Source: Dichotomocladium elegans (lineage: Eukaryota; Mucoromycota; Mucoromycetes; Mucorales; Lichtheimiaceae). Taken from it: a stretch of 64,000 bases of DNA. The stretch spans positions 1-64,000 of the forward strand of contig JAIXMN010000020.1 of NCBI GenBank assembly GCA_025716815.1. The letters are read 5' to 3'. Positions 42,951 through 56,749 of this stretch are shown one piece after another. Made by a program: the position numbers and the translations under genes. The notes beneath the pieces are model-generated. The model had not been told where the DNA came from. It saw only the letters and a program-made list of their open reading frames with translations, and did not search any database. Position 1 is the stretch's first letter; each line of letters opens with the position of its first letter.

Positions 42951-45895
42951 TTACAACTTGTCGTAGTACTTGTCAAGGCCAGGGATGTCCTCAACAAGAC
43001 CCTTTCTCTTACGGACAGCACGGATGATGTCATAGACCTTGTTGCCGGCCTCCATGGGGTTGCCGGACATAGCCTGCCAGTGATCGAAGACAGCCTGGGG
43101 GAAGGCCTGACCACCAGTGGCGGCACGGAGATCAGCGGTGAAACCGAACGACTCGTTGATGGGCATGTGAGCCTTGACGGTCACGATGGGGGTACCAGGA
43201 CGCTGCTCCTCAGAGAAGACGACACCACGGCGACGGTTAAGAACGGAGTAGATACCACCGATGGCGTTCTCGGGGCACTGAATCTCGACAAGGTAGACGG
43301 GTTCCTGGACACCAGGAGCGGCAGTCAACATGGAGGCGTAGACAACGCGACGGAAGGTGGGGATGATCTGTCCACCACCTCTGTGGATGGCATCAGCGTG
43401 GAGGGTGACATCCAAGATGTTGAAGCGACAGCCACGGAGGTTCTCCTCAGCAAGAGGACCTTCCTTGGTGGCCCACTGGAAGGCAGCAACACAGGAGTCC
43501 TTGATTTCGTTAAGGTACTGGACAGCCTTGGTCACGTCAACAACAAGGTTGGGGCCGGTAGCATCGGGACCGAAGCACCAAATCTTACGGGCCTCAGTGA
43601 CGTCCCAGTTGTAGGTGTCGGCAAGGACACGGGCACGGGCCTTGAAATCGTCCTTGGGACCGATCTTGCCGTTCTCGATGTCGTTGGCAAGGTCGTCATC
43701 CAAGGGCATAGCGCGCATGAAGATACGGTTGTGCTTGTTGGGCGACTTGGAGAGACAGTCCATGGAGGACTCGGCAGTGACAGTCTCACGGTACTGGACG
43801 ACGGGGTCACCAGTGCGGATGGGAACCTGGGCGTGCTCCTCCTCGAGATCCTTCAAGATAATTTCCAAGTGAAGCTCACCAGCACCAGCAACGATGTGCT
43901 CACCAGAGTCGGACGTGTAGGTCAACACACAGGGATCGGACTTGGCAAGACGCTTGAGACCTTCGACGAGCTTGGGCAAGTCGTTGGCGTTCTTAACCTC
44001 GACAGCAACCTGGACGACAGGAGACACAGAGAACTTCATGACCTTCATGTTGTGGGCGACCTCGGAGGTGGTGATGGTACCAGACTTGACCAAGAACTGA
44101 TCAACACCAACCAAACCAATAATGTTACCGGCAGGGCAGTCATCGATGGCCTCGACGTTACGGCCCATCATGAGAACAGTGCGCTGAATAGCCTTGATGT
44201 GCAAGTCGGTCTTGGTGCCGGGCTCGTAGTTGGGACCCTGGATGCGGACCTTGAGACCAGCACGGGCGGTACCAGAGAAGACACGACCGAAAGCATAGAA
44301 GCGACCCTTATCGGAGGTGGGCACCATCTTGGAGACGTAGAGCATGAGAGGACCGTTGGGGTCGCAGTCACGGATACCGATGGCGCACTCATCATCGACG
44401 GGACCTTCGTACAAGTTCTGCACACGGTAGCGCTGGGCAGTGACAGGAGAGGGCAAGTGGATACAAATCATCTCCAAGAGAGCATCACCAGCAGGCAAGA
44501 ACTTGCGCATGACAACCTTGAGCAACTGCTTGCCCTCGAGGTCACGCTCATCGCTGGTAAGCTTGATGTCGAGCTTCTCGAGAAGGACAGCAACCTGGTC
44601 CTTCTTGTAGTTCATGACGGAGTCGAAGATCTTGTAGATAGGATCCAAGACGAACATGTTGAAGGCACGGTCAACCTTGCCATCAGACTTGTTGGACCAC
44701 TTCTTGGTCTTGGGGTTGAAGTAGTTCTCACCCCAGAGACGCTGCATCATCTTCTCCTTATCAACACCGAACTTCTTGGAGTAGCGGACAGCGAACTGGC
44801 GAAGAGTGAAACCCCAACCGTGGAGACCGGACGCGAAGGCGACGGTACCCTTCTCGGGGTAGACCTGAACATCACCAAGAGCCTCATCGAAGTAGGTGGC
44901 GATGATAACGTTAACGGATTCGATGGTACGAGCGAAAGCCTATCGAAAAGAATTTCCCAGTCAGTACCCCTATAGATCTCGGAGCACGCGGATTCCCTTA
45001 CGTTGTACAACTCCTCCTTCTCCAACTGAAGCTCAAGAAGAGCACGATCAATCTTGTTAATGACGATAACAGGCTTGATGCGCTCACCAAGGGCCTGACG
45101 CAAGACAGTCTCGGTCTGGACACACACACCATCGATACAGTCGACGACGACAAGGGCACCATCGGTGACACGGAGGGCAGCAGTGACTTCGGAAGAGAAG
45201 TCAACGTGACCAGGTGAATCGATCAAGTTGATCAAGAAATCGTGACCTATCGAATTTTTTTTTGGGTTGGTATGATCCCTCCATTAGACAGGGAAAACAA
45301 ATGAAGCTCACCATCAACCTTCTGGTTCTTGATCTCCTTGACATCCTCGGGGTTCTCCATCTGGAAATACATGGAGATAGCGGTAGACTTGATAGTGATA
45401 CCACGCTCCTGCTCATCCTTACGGGTGTCCATGAAACGGGTCTCACCGGCACGACCAGCAGAGATAATACCGGCCTTGGAGACGAGGGAATCAGTCAAGG
45501 TCGACTTGCCGTGATCGACGTGGGCAATGACGGACATGTTACGGACATTGGTAACTTTGTCCTAAAATTGAAGAAAGTGCCCTCTTTTAGCAACCAGTAA
45601 AACAAATGCAATGGGCAGGCTGAAGTAAAAAGCTTACCATCAAACCACGGATCTCCTCAACAGTAAAGTTCTACGCAGGTGGACATTTGTGAGCATGGCG
45701 AAATAGTTCCCAGGGGATAATGGATATGCAGGCACTTACCACTAAGCATCCACATCGTGACAAAAAAGGGGGGAGAGAGAGAGAAGATTAAGGTTTTAGT
45801 GCATTTTCCCACATGTGTATCCAAACATCCATCTGTCATCCATCCATCCATGTCGAGGACGGATGCATCGGATGAAGTACTCCATACATACCCAT
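42951..45895 (-). CDS. EFT2: Translation elongation factor 2
   Basis: Exons 45895-45892 (ATGG), 45741-45740 (TG), 45670-45638, 45561-45312, 45246-45002 and 44939-42951 give 840 residues (yeast 842). GTPase motifs are [19 protein letters not shown] and NKIDR. The diphthamide loop region with [16 protein letters not shown] and the C-terminal end [12 protein letters not shown] are intact. It drives ribosome translocation with GTP. The protein must begin [10 protein letters not shown], but the sequence before AAC at 45670 is a forced acceptor (TAG in frame), and only ATGG plus a 2-nt exon TG restores Met-Val (see findings). Strong codon bias towards C-ending codons fits very high expression. The gene extends convergently towards the lyase. 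Confidence 0.95.
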
Positions 45896-46079
45896 TTTGT
45901 CGTATTTAAGACGCGAAGTGAGCGAAGAAGGAATGTATCTTTTGCTTGCCGGTCGGTATTCATAGCATTGCACCGCGGACCACGAAAAAAAAAAGTTACG
46001 GATGTGCAATTTTGGGTAAGAGGGAATTAGCGGGTGGGACAATCCTCCCACAGCTAACAATCAACACACACCACCAACA

Positions 46080-48700
46080 TGGACGACCAGGTTATCTCAC
46101 GTGTCCCTCATTGACTCGATCGTGCTATCAAGCTTTGTACTGATACTATTAGCTTGCGCATTAACCATCTCCTCCCAAACCCATGTCTTTCAAAAGAAAA
46201 TTTTCGGTCCTTGCAAAGATCTCAGCGCCAAAGCGTACAACGCACTGTGCCATTGCTCGCGCGAAAAAAACTGCTTTGTATATATGGCCCTTCTGTTTAC
46301 TAGCTCCTTTTATATATATATATGCGGTATGACGGAGCTTCAGAACGGTTATCGTTACGGCGTGGCATAACTAAAAATGCTGCTATCTAACACTCTATAC
46401 CCCGAAAGACAGGGTGAGGCTACTGCTATGAAAACCCGAGAACGTTCATCCGTTAATCAAGATTGGAGAATATTGAACCTACTCGGGTTAGAAAATTCAG
46501 ATTCTAAACGATCCATGGATATGGTACTATAAATACAGAAATGTGCGTTGGCTGTGCTACGCTTTTAGATTAACCTCTTCTTGATCAATGCCAAAAACTT
46601 CATTTGCAAAGACGCAGGATAATTCAATATTGTCCACAGAAAGATATACTAATGTTCCTGGTGGGTAGTTTTGGGAGCGGGCGACGGATACAAAGTCAAA
46701 CAGCAGACGTATGAAGGGCATTGCGCTTCTGGAGTTTGATAACATTGTCGCGTCTTTTGTTCACGGTAGAGTGGCAATAGGATAATATTCTCCAAATCAA
46801 CTCTTTGGGGGCTGATAAGGAAGAAGCCTCATGGACCTGGTTTTTGTTTTTTATCTGGGCTGCAGCTATGTATAATACATATATTCTGTTCGTCTTCGGT
46901 TTGCTGGAATGCATAGAAACTCTTCTGCGTGATGGTCTAGCGTCATTCCATGCCTGCTTCATTCAAGTCATAACCCCTCAAAATTGATGTTCAATGGGCA
47001 ATCATATTCCACGTTCTTGTCATCAACCCCCGTAGAATGTGGGTCCAAATATATGTGAGGATGCATGATACACTCTCAAAAGCATAAAATTTGTTAGTTA
47101 TACAAGGTCTGGTAAAGAGCAAACCCGTCTTCGATAGCATGGCGAATGCATACCCTTTTGGCATGAAGGCACGAAACTACACCAGGCTGCGATGTGACTG
47201 ACAAGTTGCATGACAATGTGGGAACCACTGTATGGATGCCACCACAACCGTTGGCACAGTAGATCCGCGCTGACTATCAACAGCACGGGAGACGGTCATG
47301 ATTCCCAAATGAGCAATCATCGATCGAACAGGGGTTCGTTGAATCGAAGGAACGAGGAGATATACTCTTTTATAGATTAGCGCAAGTAGACAAAACAGGT
47401 GGCGGGTCTGGTCACGGCAAGGGATACTTAGTTGTTTACAGCCAGCTCCTCGCTATCTTCCTGCAACCCTTTGTTATTATACGGCTCTGGTAGGAAGTAC
47501 TTGACATCTGTCCCGCACAGCAGTGTAGTTCTTCTCTCGTTCCTTCATCTCTTGTCCTGTTCTTTCTTGATCTTTTGCTGCCAGGCGCATTTGTTTGGTA
47601 GTATTAGCATTGTTTGCAGAGTAGCTTCCTCATCCTTCCTTCTACCCTGTCGTCAGCGCTCTCAATTCCAATCTGTTCTGAGGCCGCCCCTGTCTCTTCT
47701 TTGGTTTTCTCGCCCTGCGCTTTTCACTGTCCACACTTTTACACCGCGTTATACCTCCCTGGCCCCGCCAGCCTTCGCAACATTTGCGCACGACCAATGT
47801 CGTGATTTGGATATCTTCGCGCTGTTCCGTCGCCCTGGGGGCCATGTCCATGCGGTTTGACCCGCTCGCTGACAAGCGTTCATCAAAAACTGCAGTCATA
47901 CCCGTATCAACAAATCGGCCGATATTGGGTAACAACGATACGACAAAGTGTACAATCCAAAAAAAAAAGCATTCCTCTAGATCAGTGTGCTGTAATTGCC
48001 CATTATGGATAACACCATTTGTACAAAATTCGCCGATCGTATTACTGTGATATCCAGTATCAGTGAAACCGGTCAGATAACAGAAATAGGACCAAGTGAG
48101 CCAATTATGTAACCCAGCGATATTCAGTAACGGTTATTATCCCGTTACTGAGGAGCAAATTTGAGGGCGATACCCAGTAATGGGACCCCATTGTTGAATG
48201 AAATGAACAATTAAAATCCCGCGATATCCAATAACGGTTATGGTACCGAGAAGCAACGTTCGTCGAAACGAACACTAATCAGTCGCCGATACCCTGTACG
48301 TAGCAACACATGTGTTGTTATCAAGTACCGACGAGCAGAGATGATCAGGGAGCGAGTCTACAGGAAAGTAACATTGAAGTCAAAGGCTGTAGCCCCCGCC
48401 TGGAACAATGATGGTGTACCGCCGTACGTGAGAAAGAGAGTATCTGTAATGGCCCAACTCACACCTTTTATTAATCGATGCGCAAAGAACGTCCTTATTC
48501 ATACTTTTTATATTGCACTTGATAACATCAGTGCTGTCCTCACCATATTTTTATACACAGATCTATAATAGTAGTATTATGAGTATGGTTTCTTCTCTTG
48601 GTCTCCGTGCTTCTGTCTTGTTCCCTTCCATCTTCCTGCAGTCCCCCCATCCGAACCTTTTACACCGATGGACACCGTAGACGCTGCGGGGCCTTCTCCA
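46080..48700. other. Intergenic region, no supported gene
   Basis: About 2.6 kb. Frames at 46,557-46,962 (minus) and 47,432-47,935 (both strands) lack starts, splice partners or recognised motifs; the first reads protein-like (YPPGTLVYLSVDNIELS) and could be a relic. A run of degenerate GATATCCAGTAACGG-like repeats lies at about 47,918-48,300. Confidence 0.4.
47918..48300. repeat. Degenerate short repeats around CGATATyCAGTAACGGTTAT
   Basis: Similar units appear at about 47,920 (CCGATATTGGGTAACAA), 48,045 (GTGATATCCAGTATC), 48,118 (GCGATATTCAGTAACGG), 48,168 (GCGATACCCAGTAATGG), 48,222 (GCGATATCCAATAACGG) and 48,282 (GCCGATACCCTGTACG). Spacing is about 50-75 bp in the second half. Confidence 0.45.
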
Positions 48701-48712
48701 GCCATGTCTCAA

Positions 48713-49010
48713 TCAATATGCTCGACCGCCACTAATCAATGACGGCATCACGCAGACAGTATAGAAGAGTAAGATCCGTGGATGATACCTTGACTTCGGC
48801 ACCGAGAGAAGTCGGGTCATTTTCTGTGCAAAAGTGGTTTCCCCCCTCCCCCATGTTTCAGCTGCAAAGGAACTAGAATAAGGGATGGGGCGGATGGATG
48901 TTGACGGACGTTTGTAGAGCCGCACGAGCATGAGGAAGAAGATAAGTATGATACTCCCAAGGAGTAACCCAAAGGGGGTTATTGGGGGCTCGGAACGGGG
49001 ACCATCCTTT
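48713..49010 (-). CDS. Possible small single-pass membrane protein (partial model)
   Basis: One minus-strand frame reads EPPITPFGLLLGSIILIFFLMLVRLYKR, a good transmembrane segment followed by a basic stop-transfer, then a Ser/Arg-rich tail ending at 48713. Upstream a possible 3' splice site (TTGTGTAG) and a further exon ending in PFRSRVGG exist, but I could not build a convincing start. No family recognised. It may equally be a chance frame. Confidence 0.3.
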
Positions 49011-49687
49011 TCGCTACACAACGGAAGCGATTACGGTTGTCCTTTGCCAGGAGGGAAAACATTCTGACCCGATGGTGGGGGAGAAACCTACCCCTTCCTC
49101 TTCCTCCTCTCTCCTCCCCACCCACCCGGGATCGAAAAGGCACATCGAACATCACCTGTGAAACACACACACACACAACACCGCACGCGCGCGCATAGGG
49201 TACTATGTACTTGAGTTTCACTGACACACTCCATCGGATATTAACGATCTCTCTTTGCATGTTCCGACTTTGGCCACTCACCCCCATGTTCAAAACTGGG
49301 CTCTTTGCTTCCGTCCCAACTAACCTTGGTGCTTTGCATAGAGAGACCAAGCAAAGGAACCGTCTAATCTGGAGAGAGCAGAGCGGAACACCCTATGGTG
49401 CCGGACGGACGGAAGAAAAAAAAAAATTTACCCGTCCGTGCGCGACTCGATCAAAAATTCGGTCAGCTCCCTCCCCCCCAAAAAAAAAGAAAAAATTCAG
49501 GTGATCTGAACCAAAAATGTCACCTCATCCAGAACCAGTGGTGTGATATTTTCGCAAGTCGTTCGATAATTTTTTTAACTTGAACAGGATGTGAAAGAAG
49601 TTGGTGTGTATGTGTATGCGTATATATATATAAGGTGATTAAAACAACACGTTACAATATCAACACACAACAAAACAAACCAAAACA

Positions 49688-50004
49688 ATGTCTGCCCTTG
49701 CCCAGTTCCTCAAGCAATCCAAGAAGGCCGAGATCGTTCCCCTGATCGCCATTGTTGGCGCTGCCCTCTCCGGTGCTGTCTTCATGAGCGCCAAGCAGTC
49801 TCGTGCGCCTGATGTTGCCTGGTAAGCACCCCGATATAGTCCCACCCAGCCTTTCCCCCCCTTCCCATGCTAACAAATGCTCGCGTTTTCAGGGACCACA
49901 AGGGCAACCCTTACCCCTGGCAAGATATCAAGGATGGCGAGCAGGTCAAGCTTTTGGCCTTAAACCAAAAGTACAATAATCGCTGGGAACGCACCAAGTG
50001 GTAA
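49688..50004 (+). CDS. NDUFA4/MLRQ-like respiratory-chain subunit
   Basis: Exons 49688-49821 and 49893-50004 give 81 residues. After a basic start (MSALAQFLKQSKKAE) there is one membrane segment (IVPLIAIVGAALSGAVFMSA), then the conserved layout of the MLRQ family with RAPDVAWD and NPYPWQ, ending RWERTKW. The family is a single-pass inner-mitochondrial-membrane protein first described in complex I and later with cytochrome oxidase. The intron splits the conserved Trp codon. The ATG follows a TATATATATA tract (49,621-49,631) and a CAACACACAACAAAACAAA leader, typical of a strongly expressed short gene. Confidence 0.8.
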
Positions 50005-50194
50005 ACGGGCCACACCCCCCCTTCCCTTCCCATGTTCTTCTGTTTGTTCCTCTGCTGTTCTGCTTTCATTGTTTTCCTATACACATCATACACCTTGTAA
50101 ACTTTATATCAATAAACTTTTTCTTGTATTTATTATCGTAACATTCATCCTTGTCGCAAACACGTACATACGTCCAACCCATGTGCGCGTCCGA

Positions 50195-51248
50195 TTACCA
50201 TGAAGAGATGTCGAAAAAGCGACGACCTTCAAGATGGTCGGATTCCTTGAGATCCATAATCCACATGGCAGCCCTAATAAGTGTTTGGGGAGTCATGAGT
50301 AAGTATCCTCAGCGCATCTTCTTCCCGGGGGAGGTGGGGTGGAGGGCGCGGAGATGGTTTGATTTACCCAATATGATTAGTGTAAGAAAAGACGAAACCA
50401 AGAAAGGGGATCATTTCGAGAAGTGTTGCGACCATGCCGAATCGATGGTACTCCCCAAACGCCTTCTCGATCCTCCGCTGTCGCTTGGCGTCTGACCAAT
50501 TGTACAGGTCAAAATAGCGCTTGTGGGTGCTTCCGCCACGCGCAAAAGCCTGGATGGCTACAAACGCTGCTGGGCCGACAACAGGAACCAGGTTGAGGGG
50601 GAGAGTGCCGAGAAACAAGATCGGACGCAGAAAGAACAAAGCCCAGGTTTCATCCTTCTGCGCATGAAGGATCATGATATTCAGCGGTGACAGGTATCGG
50701 TGCGCCTCGACCTTCGCCTCCTCAACTGTCATCGTTGATAATGTCTGTTTGGCCACATGGAGCGTGTTCACGACCTGCTCCGCGCTAGGTATCGACGCGG
50801 TCGCTGCTGTCTTATGGTCCGCTTTCTTCTTCGGTAGTCCACCACGCTCGTCAAGGCAGGCATCGAAGAACCGGTCCCGGACTGAGCCGATGAAGTAGTC
50901 CCCGAGCTGGTTACTAATCATGAACGACTCGCTGAGCATGATCACCAATGTCGCTAGCGTCGCGCCAGAGCCCACGAGCCAGCCTCCTCGCTGCGGCTGC
51001 TGCATCTGGGGATGGAAGAGCCCTTGGAACACGCGGGCAATCAGGCGCGATTGGGGTCCAAAACCATATTTCACGAGCGGAGCGATCGCAAGTAGACTCA
51101 CCACGCTGGCCTTGATGGCCGACGAAAGGATCGGCAAGCCGAAAGATAGCGGATGATGCACAAGATGTAAGAAGCCGCGTACAGGATAAAAAACTGAAGG
51201 GAGCACCTGCGGTTTCGGTAACTTGCCAGGTACGATCGGGAACGACAT
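50195..51248 (-). CDS. EI24-domain membrane protein of the Rrt8/Lds1/Lds2 type
   Basis: Exons 51248-50368 and 50273-50195 give 319 residues. An N-terminal PVRGFLHLVHHPLSFGLPIL segment precedes four or more hydrophobic stretches (SAIKASVVSLLAIAPLVKYGF, GATLATLVIMLSES, PILFLGTLPLNLVPVVGPAAF, MVATLLEMIPFLGFVFSYTN). The ending NHIGAAMWIMDLKES is the family's typical C-terminus. Yeast homologues sit on lipid droplets and help build the outer spore wall. The frame stays open upstream of 51248, so an extra 5' exon is poss­ible, but MSFPIVPGKLPKP is the first sensible start. Confidence 0.75.
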
Positions 51249-52033
51249 GGGTGAGTAAAAAATAGAACGAGTCAAGGGCGAGGGACAGACAAGACGTACT
51301 TGCTTCGGCTTGCAGTGTCCTGTTTGGAGGGAATCCGCCCCCAAGGTCGTACAGATATATGCCAATGTCAACTTTTCGGACCCAAAGCGCACGGAAGAAA
51401 AAAAAAGTACCATTAACGCCAGTTCTTCATTCGTTCCATCTCCACAACGTACGGGTACGTATTGTTTGCGTCTTTCATCATGGTACACTAGGCCGTATTT
51501 TTCGTTTGTGGGGAAGGGCTCTGATGGTTGACCTTGCGCTTGTCTTTGCGTCATTTTCCTCGATACTTTCCCTCCAACCCCTGTATATATCAGTTGTTCC
51601 AGGAACAATTGACGGACCCTCACCGACCCAGTTTCTGCGTAAAATATATAACGTTCATTGAGAAGAACGTGAGCGACCTCAGCGTCATTGATCCTTAAGA
51701 AATTGCCTGTTTGGATCTTTTTGGTACTGTGACGCCCATCGCTGCGCTGGTGCATTCAAGAAATTCAGTTCTGAATTATGAGCTTTTCTTTGTCGGTGTA
51801 GGCTGCTTCTTTCATCTGCTTTTCGCTTGGCGATATGCGTAGCAATAAGTTCAGGGTGATCCCCGTAAGAAGACTAACGTATATAAAATTTCTCGGTTTT
51901 ATGCGACATCGCACGCAAGAGATTTCTATGTGATCCACCGACTATAGAGACTGCTAGTGCGCGCGACTTTCAATTGAAGGGTGTACATATCTTTCAAAAG
52001 CCAAAAAAAGGGAACAAGGAAGTTTTGTTGTAT

Positions 52034-52966
52034 TTACATGCCCTTGATGTATTCGGGATGGGATGTGAAAATGGCCTGAATGGTGGCAATGATGGCCTCG
52101 AGAGCCTGCAACCAAGCCTTCATGAGCTCGAGCGCATCGTCCGTCGTGATGCCAATCTTCTGATAAAAGTCTTTGCGGTAGGGACAGGCTTTCATCGCAA
52201 GCTAAACAGTAAACATCTAAAGTAAACACCCGCCCACCCATATATATACATATATATATACCCGCACACAACACTCTTCGCGTGTGTGTGGAGTATGTGC
52301 ATGTCCGCTGGGCGCCTTGTTTCATTTTCCCACTTACCGCAAAGACGGGTCTCACCATTATGCCATGGAACTTCCGGAGCGAATTCTCGTAGGCCTTGGT
52401 GAAAGAGGCCGCTAATTCTTCAGTGGGGTTTTCAATGCTGCGACGCAAGGCCTGAGCAGTAAAATCGAGGCCGCTATATATATGTATATCGGGTTGGAAT
52501 CGAGAACGCATCGGCTTTAAAAACTCCACATAGCTTACCGAGTCAACCACAAAAGACCCTCGGTCGCAACACGCTTCTTCTCCGGTGCTTCAGCCGCTGT
52601 GAGGCCTTCCAGGGTGCTGTTGGCCACGGGATCCTTCAGAAAACGATCACGAATTTTCTGCCAGACGCACACACACATAAAAGGAGTCAGCATATATGGC
52701 AAGATGAGCTCAACCAGTGAGCCTTGATTCCTTTCTTTACTTTGATGTTGCCGTTCATGTCACTCTGGACAACGGAAAAAGCAGCCGAGCCGAGCAAATC
52801 TGACCCGGCGAAGAATGAGTGTGCGAGCAAGTTGTCGAGATGCCCTCTTCTATTTACCAAAAAGTTTGACGACACCCTCGGTAGCCTCAAGGAATTCGTC
52901 CGTCTTGATTCCAGAGGAGGTGTCGACCTGGGTGTATGAACGGGTGACAGTGTCAAAATAGGTCAT
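52034..52966 (-). CDS. Glycolipid transfer protein (GLTP fold)
   Basis: Five exons (52966-52858, 52799-52741, 52657-52539, 52473-52338, 52201-52034) give 196 residues, near the GLTP length of about 209. Family landmarks are TDEFLEATEGVVKLFD, SDMNGNIKK (Asp and Asn that hold the sugar headgroup), EGLLWLTRGLDFTAQAL (the Trp that stacks on the sugar) and FHGIMVRPVFALAMKACPYR (headgroup His). It should carry glycosphingolipids between membranes in the cytosol, probably glucosylceramide in a fungus. Two neighbouring genes on the minus strand (Rrt8-like and ELOF1) are separate units. Confidence 0.88.
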
Positions 52967-53281
52967 GCTGAACAACAACAAAAAAAGGGAAAGAGAGCGA
53001 GAAAATAGCGGAGACAACGCAAACGCGTCAGGAATTGGGGTCGGAGGGGAGGGGGGAATGGTGCATACCGCCCTCCCCTTATGACGCCTTGCCATAAATC
53101 AAAAGATAAAAACTCCTGTTTATTTACAGATATTAAAAAATGAAAAAGAGCTGGTATGGAGGCAATCGATATTCATTTGGCCTTCTTTTATCTTCAACGC
53201 ACACACATATCAGGCATATAAAGAAGCATACGTACAGAGGACCGACAAAAAAAAAAAAACACGCGCATGCGCTTTGTGTCC

Positions 53282-53920
53282 TTAATAGTCCTCATCATCC
53301 TCGTCCTCGTCCTCAAACGGATCCAGGCCATCGTTCGCAAAAACATGCTGCGGTGGAGGAGCAGGCGCTCGTCTTGCTGTGTCGTTCGATAAGTCGCCCG
53401 TGTCTCGGCCTCTATCTCGTTCCCGTTCGCGCTCTCTTGCTTTGGCTTCCCGTTTCATCCGGTTTACGTCCTCACAGGCATCGATCCACGCTGCATAGAC
53501 GTCGACGGGTTCATCGAGATCTTTTGAGAAAGAAACAGAACGTTGGGGGGTCAATGTTCGGCTTACTCTTTGGGAGGGGGTTCAAAACGAAACTGGATAC
53601 GATCTTACAGGTTATGTTGCATTGCCATGACACATCACATATTTTGCAGGATAAATGACCGACCTTGTTGGCATGATCACTAATCAATAAACATCAGCAA
53701 AAAAGCCCAAGCTGGATGAGCTATTTGAGGGAGGACCATTACATTTTGCAATCAATTGCTTTTTCGTGATTGCAGAACAGGCAGTTGAACTGACTGTCCA
53801 GCGTCGTCTTTAACTTTTTCGGAGCTGCTCTTTTCGCTTTTCTTTTACCCTTATTAAAACAGAGCCATGAGACATCACGTTTCAAAAGAGCGAATGCAAT
53901 TCCTTTATGTACAATACCAT
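53282..53920 (-). CDS. ELF1: Transcription elongation factor ELOF1/Elf1
   Basis: Four exons (53920-53918, 53849-53743, 53679-53609, 53520-53282) give 139 residues. The first coding exon is just the ATG. The spliced protein reads [15 protein letters not shown] (nuclear basic tail), [10 protein letters not shown] and LSCKICD, the two CxxC pairs of the zinc ribbon, then [20 protein letters not shown], the most conserved Elf1 block. The C-terminus adds a fungal extension: an Arg/Glu repeat ([12 protein letters not shown]) and an acidic DEDEDDEDY end. Elf1 travels with RNA polymerase II, helping passage through nucleosomes and transcription-coupled repair. Each exon alone looks like noise, so automated callers may miss it. 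Confidence 0.92.
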
Positions 53921-54820
53921 CGATCGTGTCCCCTTTTTTTTTCTTTAGAAAAGAGAGAAATATGTACAAAGGAAAAGTCTTCTTTTTTTTTTTAAAAAAA
54001 AACAGGCAGCATCAACCTAAAAAAGAGTTCAGCTTTGATGGATTCCAAACTCCGCTTGTATTCTATCTCGTACACACACTCTCTCTCCCTCTCTTTCCCA
54101 AGCGGGTGGGTGTCCCAGCCGCCACCCCCTTTTGCCTAGGTGATAAAGGTCACCCAGTGCCCCCATCTCGCAGGCGCTGTATGTGTGCGGCTATTATGCA
54201 TAATGGCTGGTCAGAAGAGATCCGTAGAGTTCGATCCGTCTGACTTTGTTCACTTCCTGCCCAGTAGACCGCAGATCACATCATATGACAGCACAAAGAC
54301 TATACAGACGTGATACGCAACGAGACCAAAGATCAACACGCTTTTGACAGCAGCTTCAAATATGGAAATAAAAGAAATCAGCATTGTACGACTGTCGACT
54401 TTTTTTTGGGGGGGGTGAGAGGAGGGCAGGGTGTGAGAGTCCGGGAAAAATGAGAGAGATTGGGGGGTGGGGAGCGCTCAAGTCATCTCGGTTCGAGGGA
54501 AGAAAAATGCGCATAACCTGGAGTACAACAATAAAGAGGATGCACACCCTATTATACAGCCAGCTGCTGATGAAAACCACATGAATCAATGGGCAGAGAA
54601 CCGCTATATGATGGTTGAATCGACATGCGATCCACTTAATCTTTGGCTAAAGGAGAAGTACGTCGTCGTGTACGGGATGAGTCAAACGGCAGTCACTTAA
54701 CCCGCCAGGGCAGGGGACCCCCCATTCACCCTCAAAAAGGGTAGCTGCGCTGCATGTTCTGTTACAGGAAATAAAAAAAGCTTTTTTGCACGATCCGTAA
54801 CTTAACCAACATCTCACCCA
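53921..54820. other. Divergent promoter region between ELOF1 and DAHP synthase
   Basis: About 900 bp with long T and A runs near 53,934-54,003, CT-rich tracts near 54,080 and G-rich stretches near 54,410-54,470. No supported ORF. Confidence 0.45.
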
Positions 54821-56578
<1,758 letters not shown>

Positions 56579-56749
56579 GCCCGTCGGCATGGCCGCCCCT
56601 CCTCCTTTCATTAGACCCATGATGCCTTTCTCTTCTTACCCCCATATAAAATTTGCATCGCACATGTAGTATAGAATCTTTCCTTTCTCTTTATCTCTCT
56701 CTCTCTATATATGTGTGTGTATACGCATGTGAATATCTCGCACAATCAT

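Noticed and set aside
42738..44975. 745-codon plus-strand open frame opposite EF-2
   Set aside because: It is the antisense shadow of the EF-2 exon, open because of strong codon bias; it has no start context or domain.
46557..46962. Protein-like minus-strand reading (YPPGTLVYLSVDNIELS)
   Set aside because: Short, no start or neighbouring exon found, family not recognised; left as possible relic in the intergenic note.
47432..47935. Overlapping frames of about 100-140 codons on both strands
   Set aside because: Both are compositionally simple with no family pattern; a retropepsin-like reading (VDTGMT) was considered but the surrounding residues do not fit.
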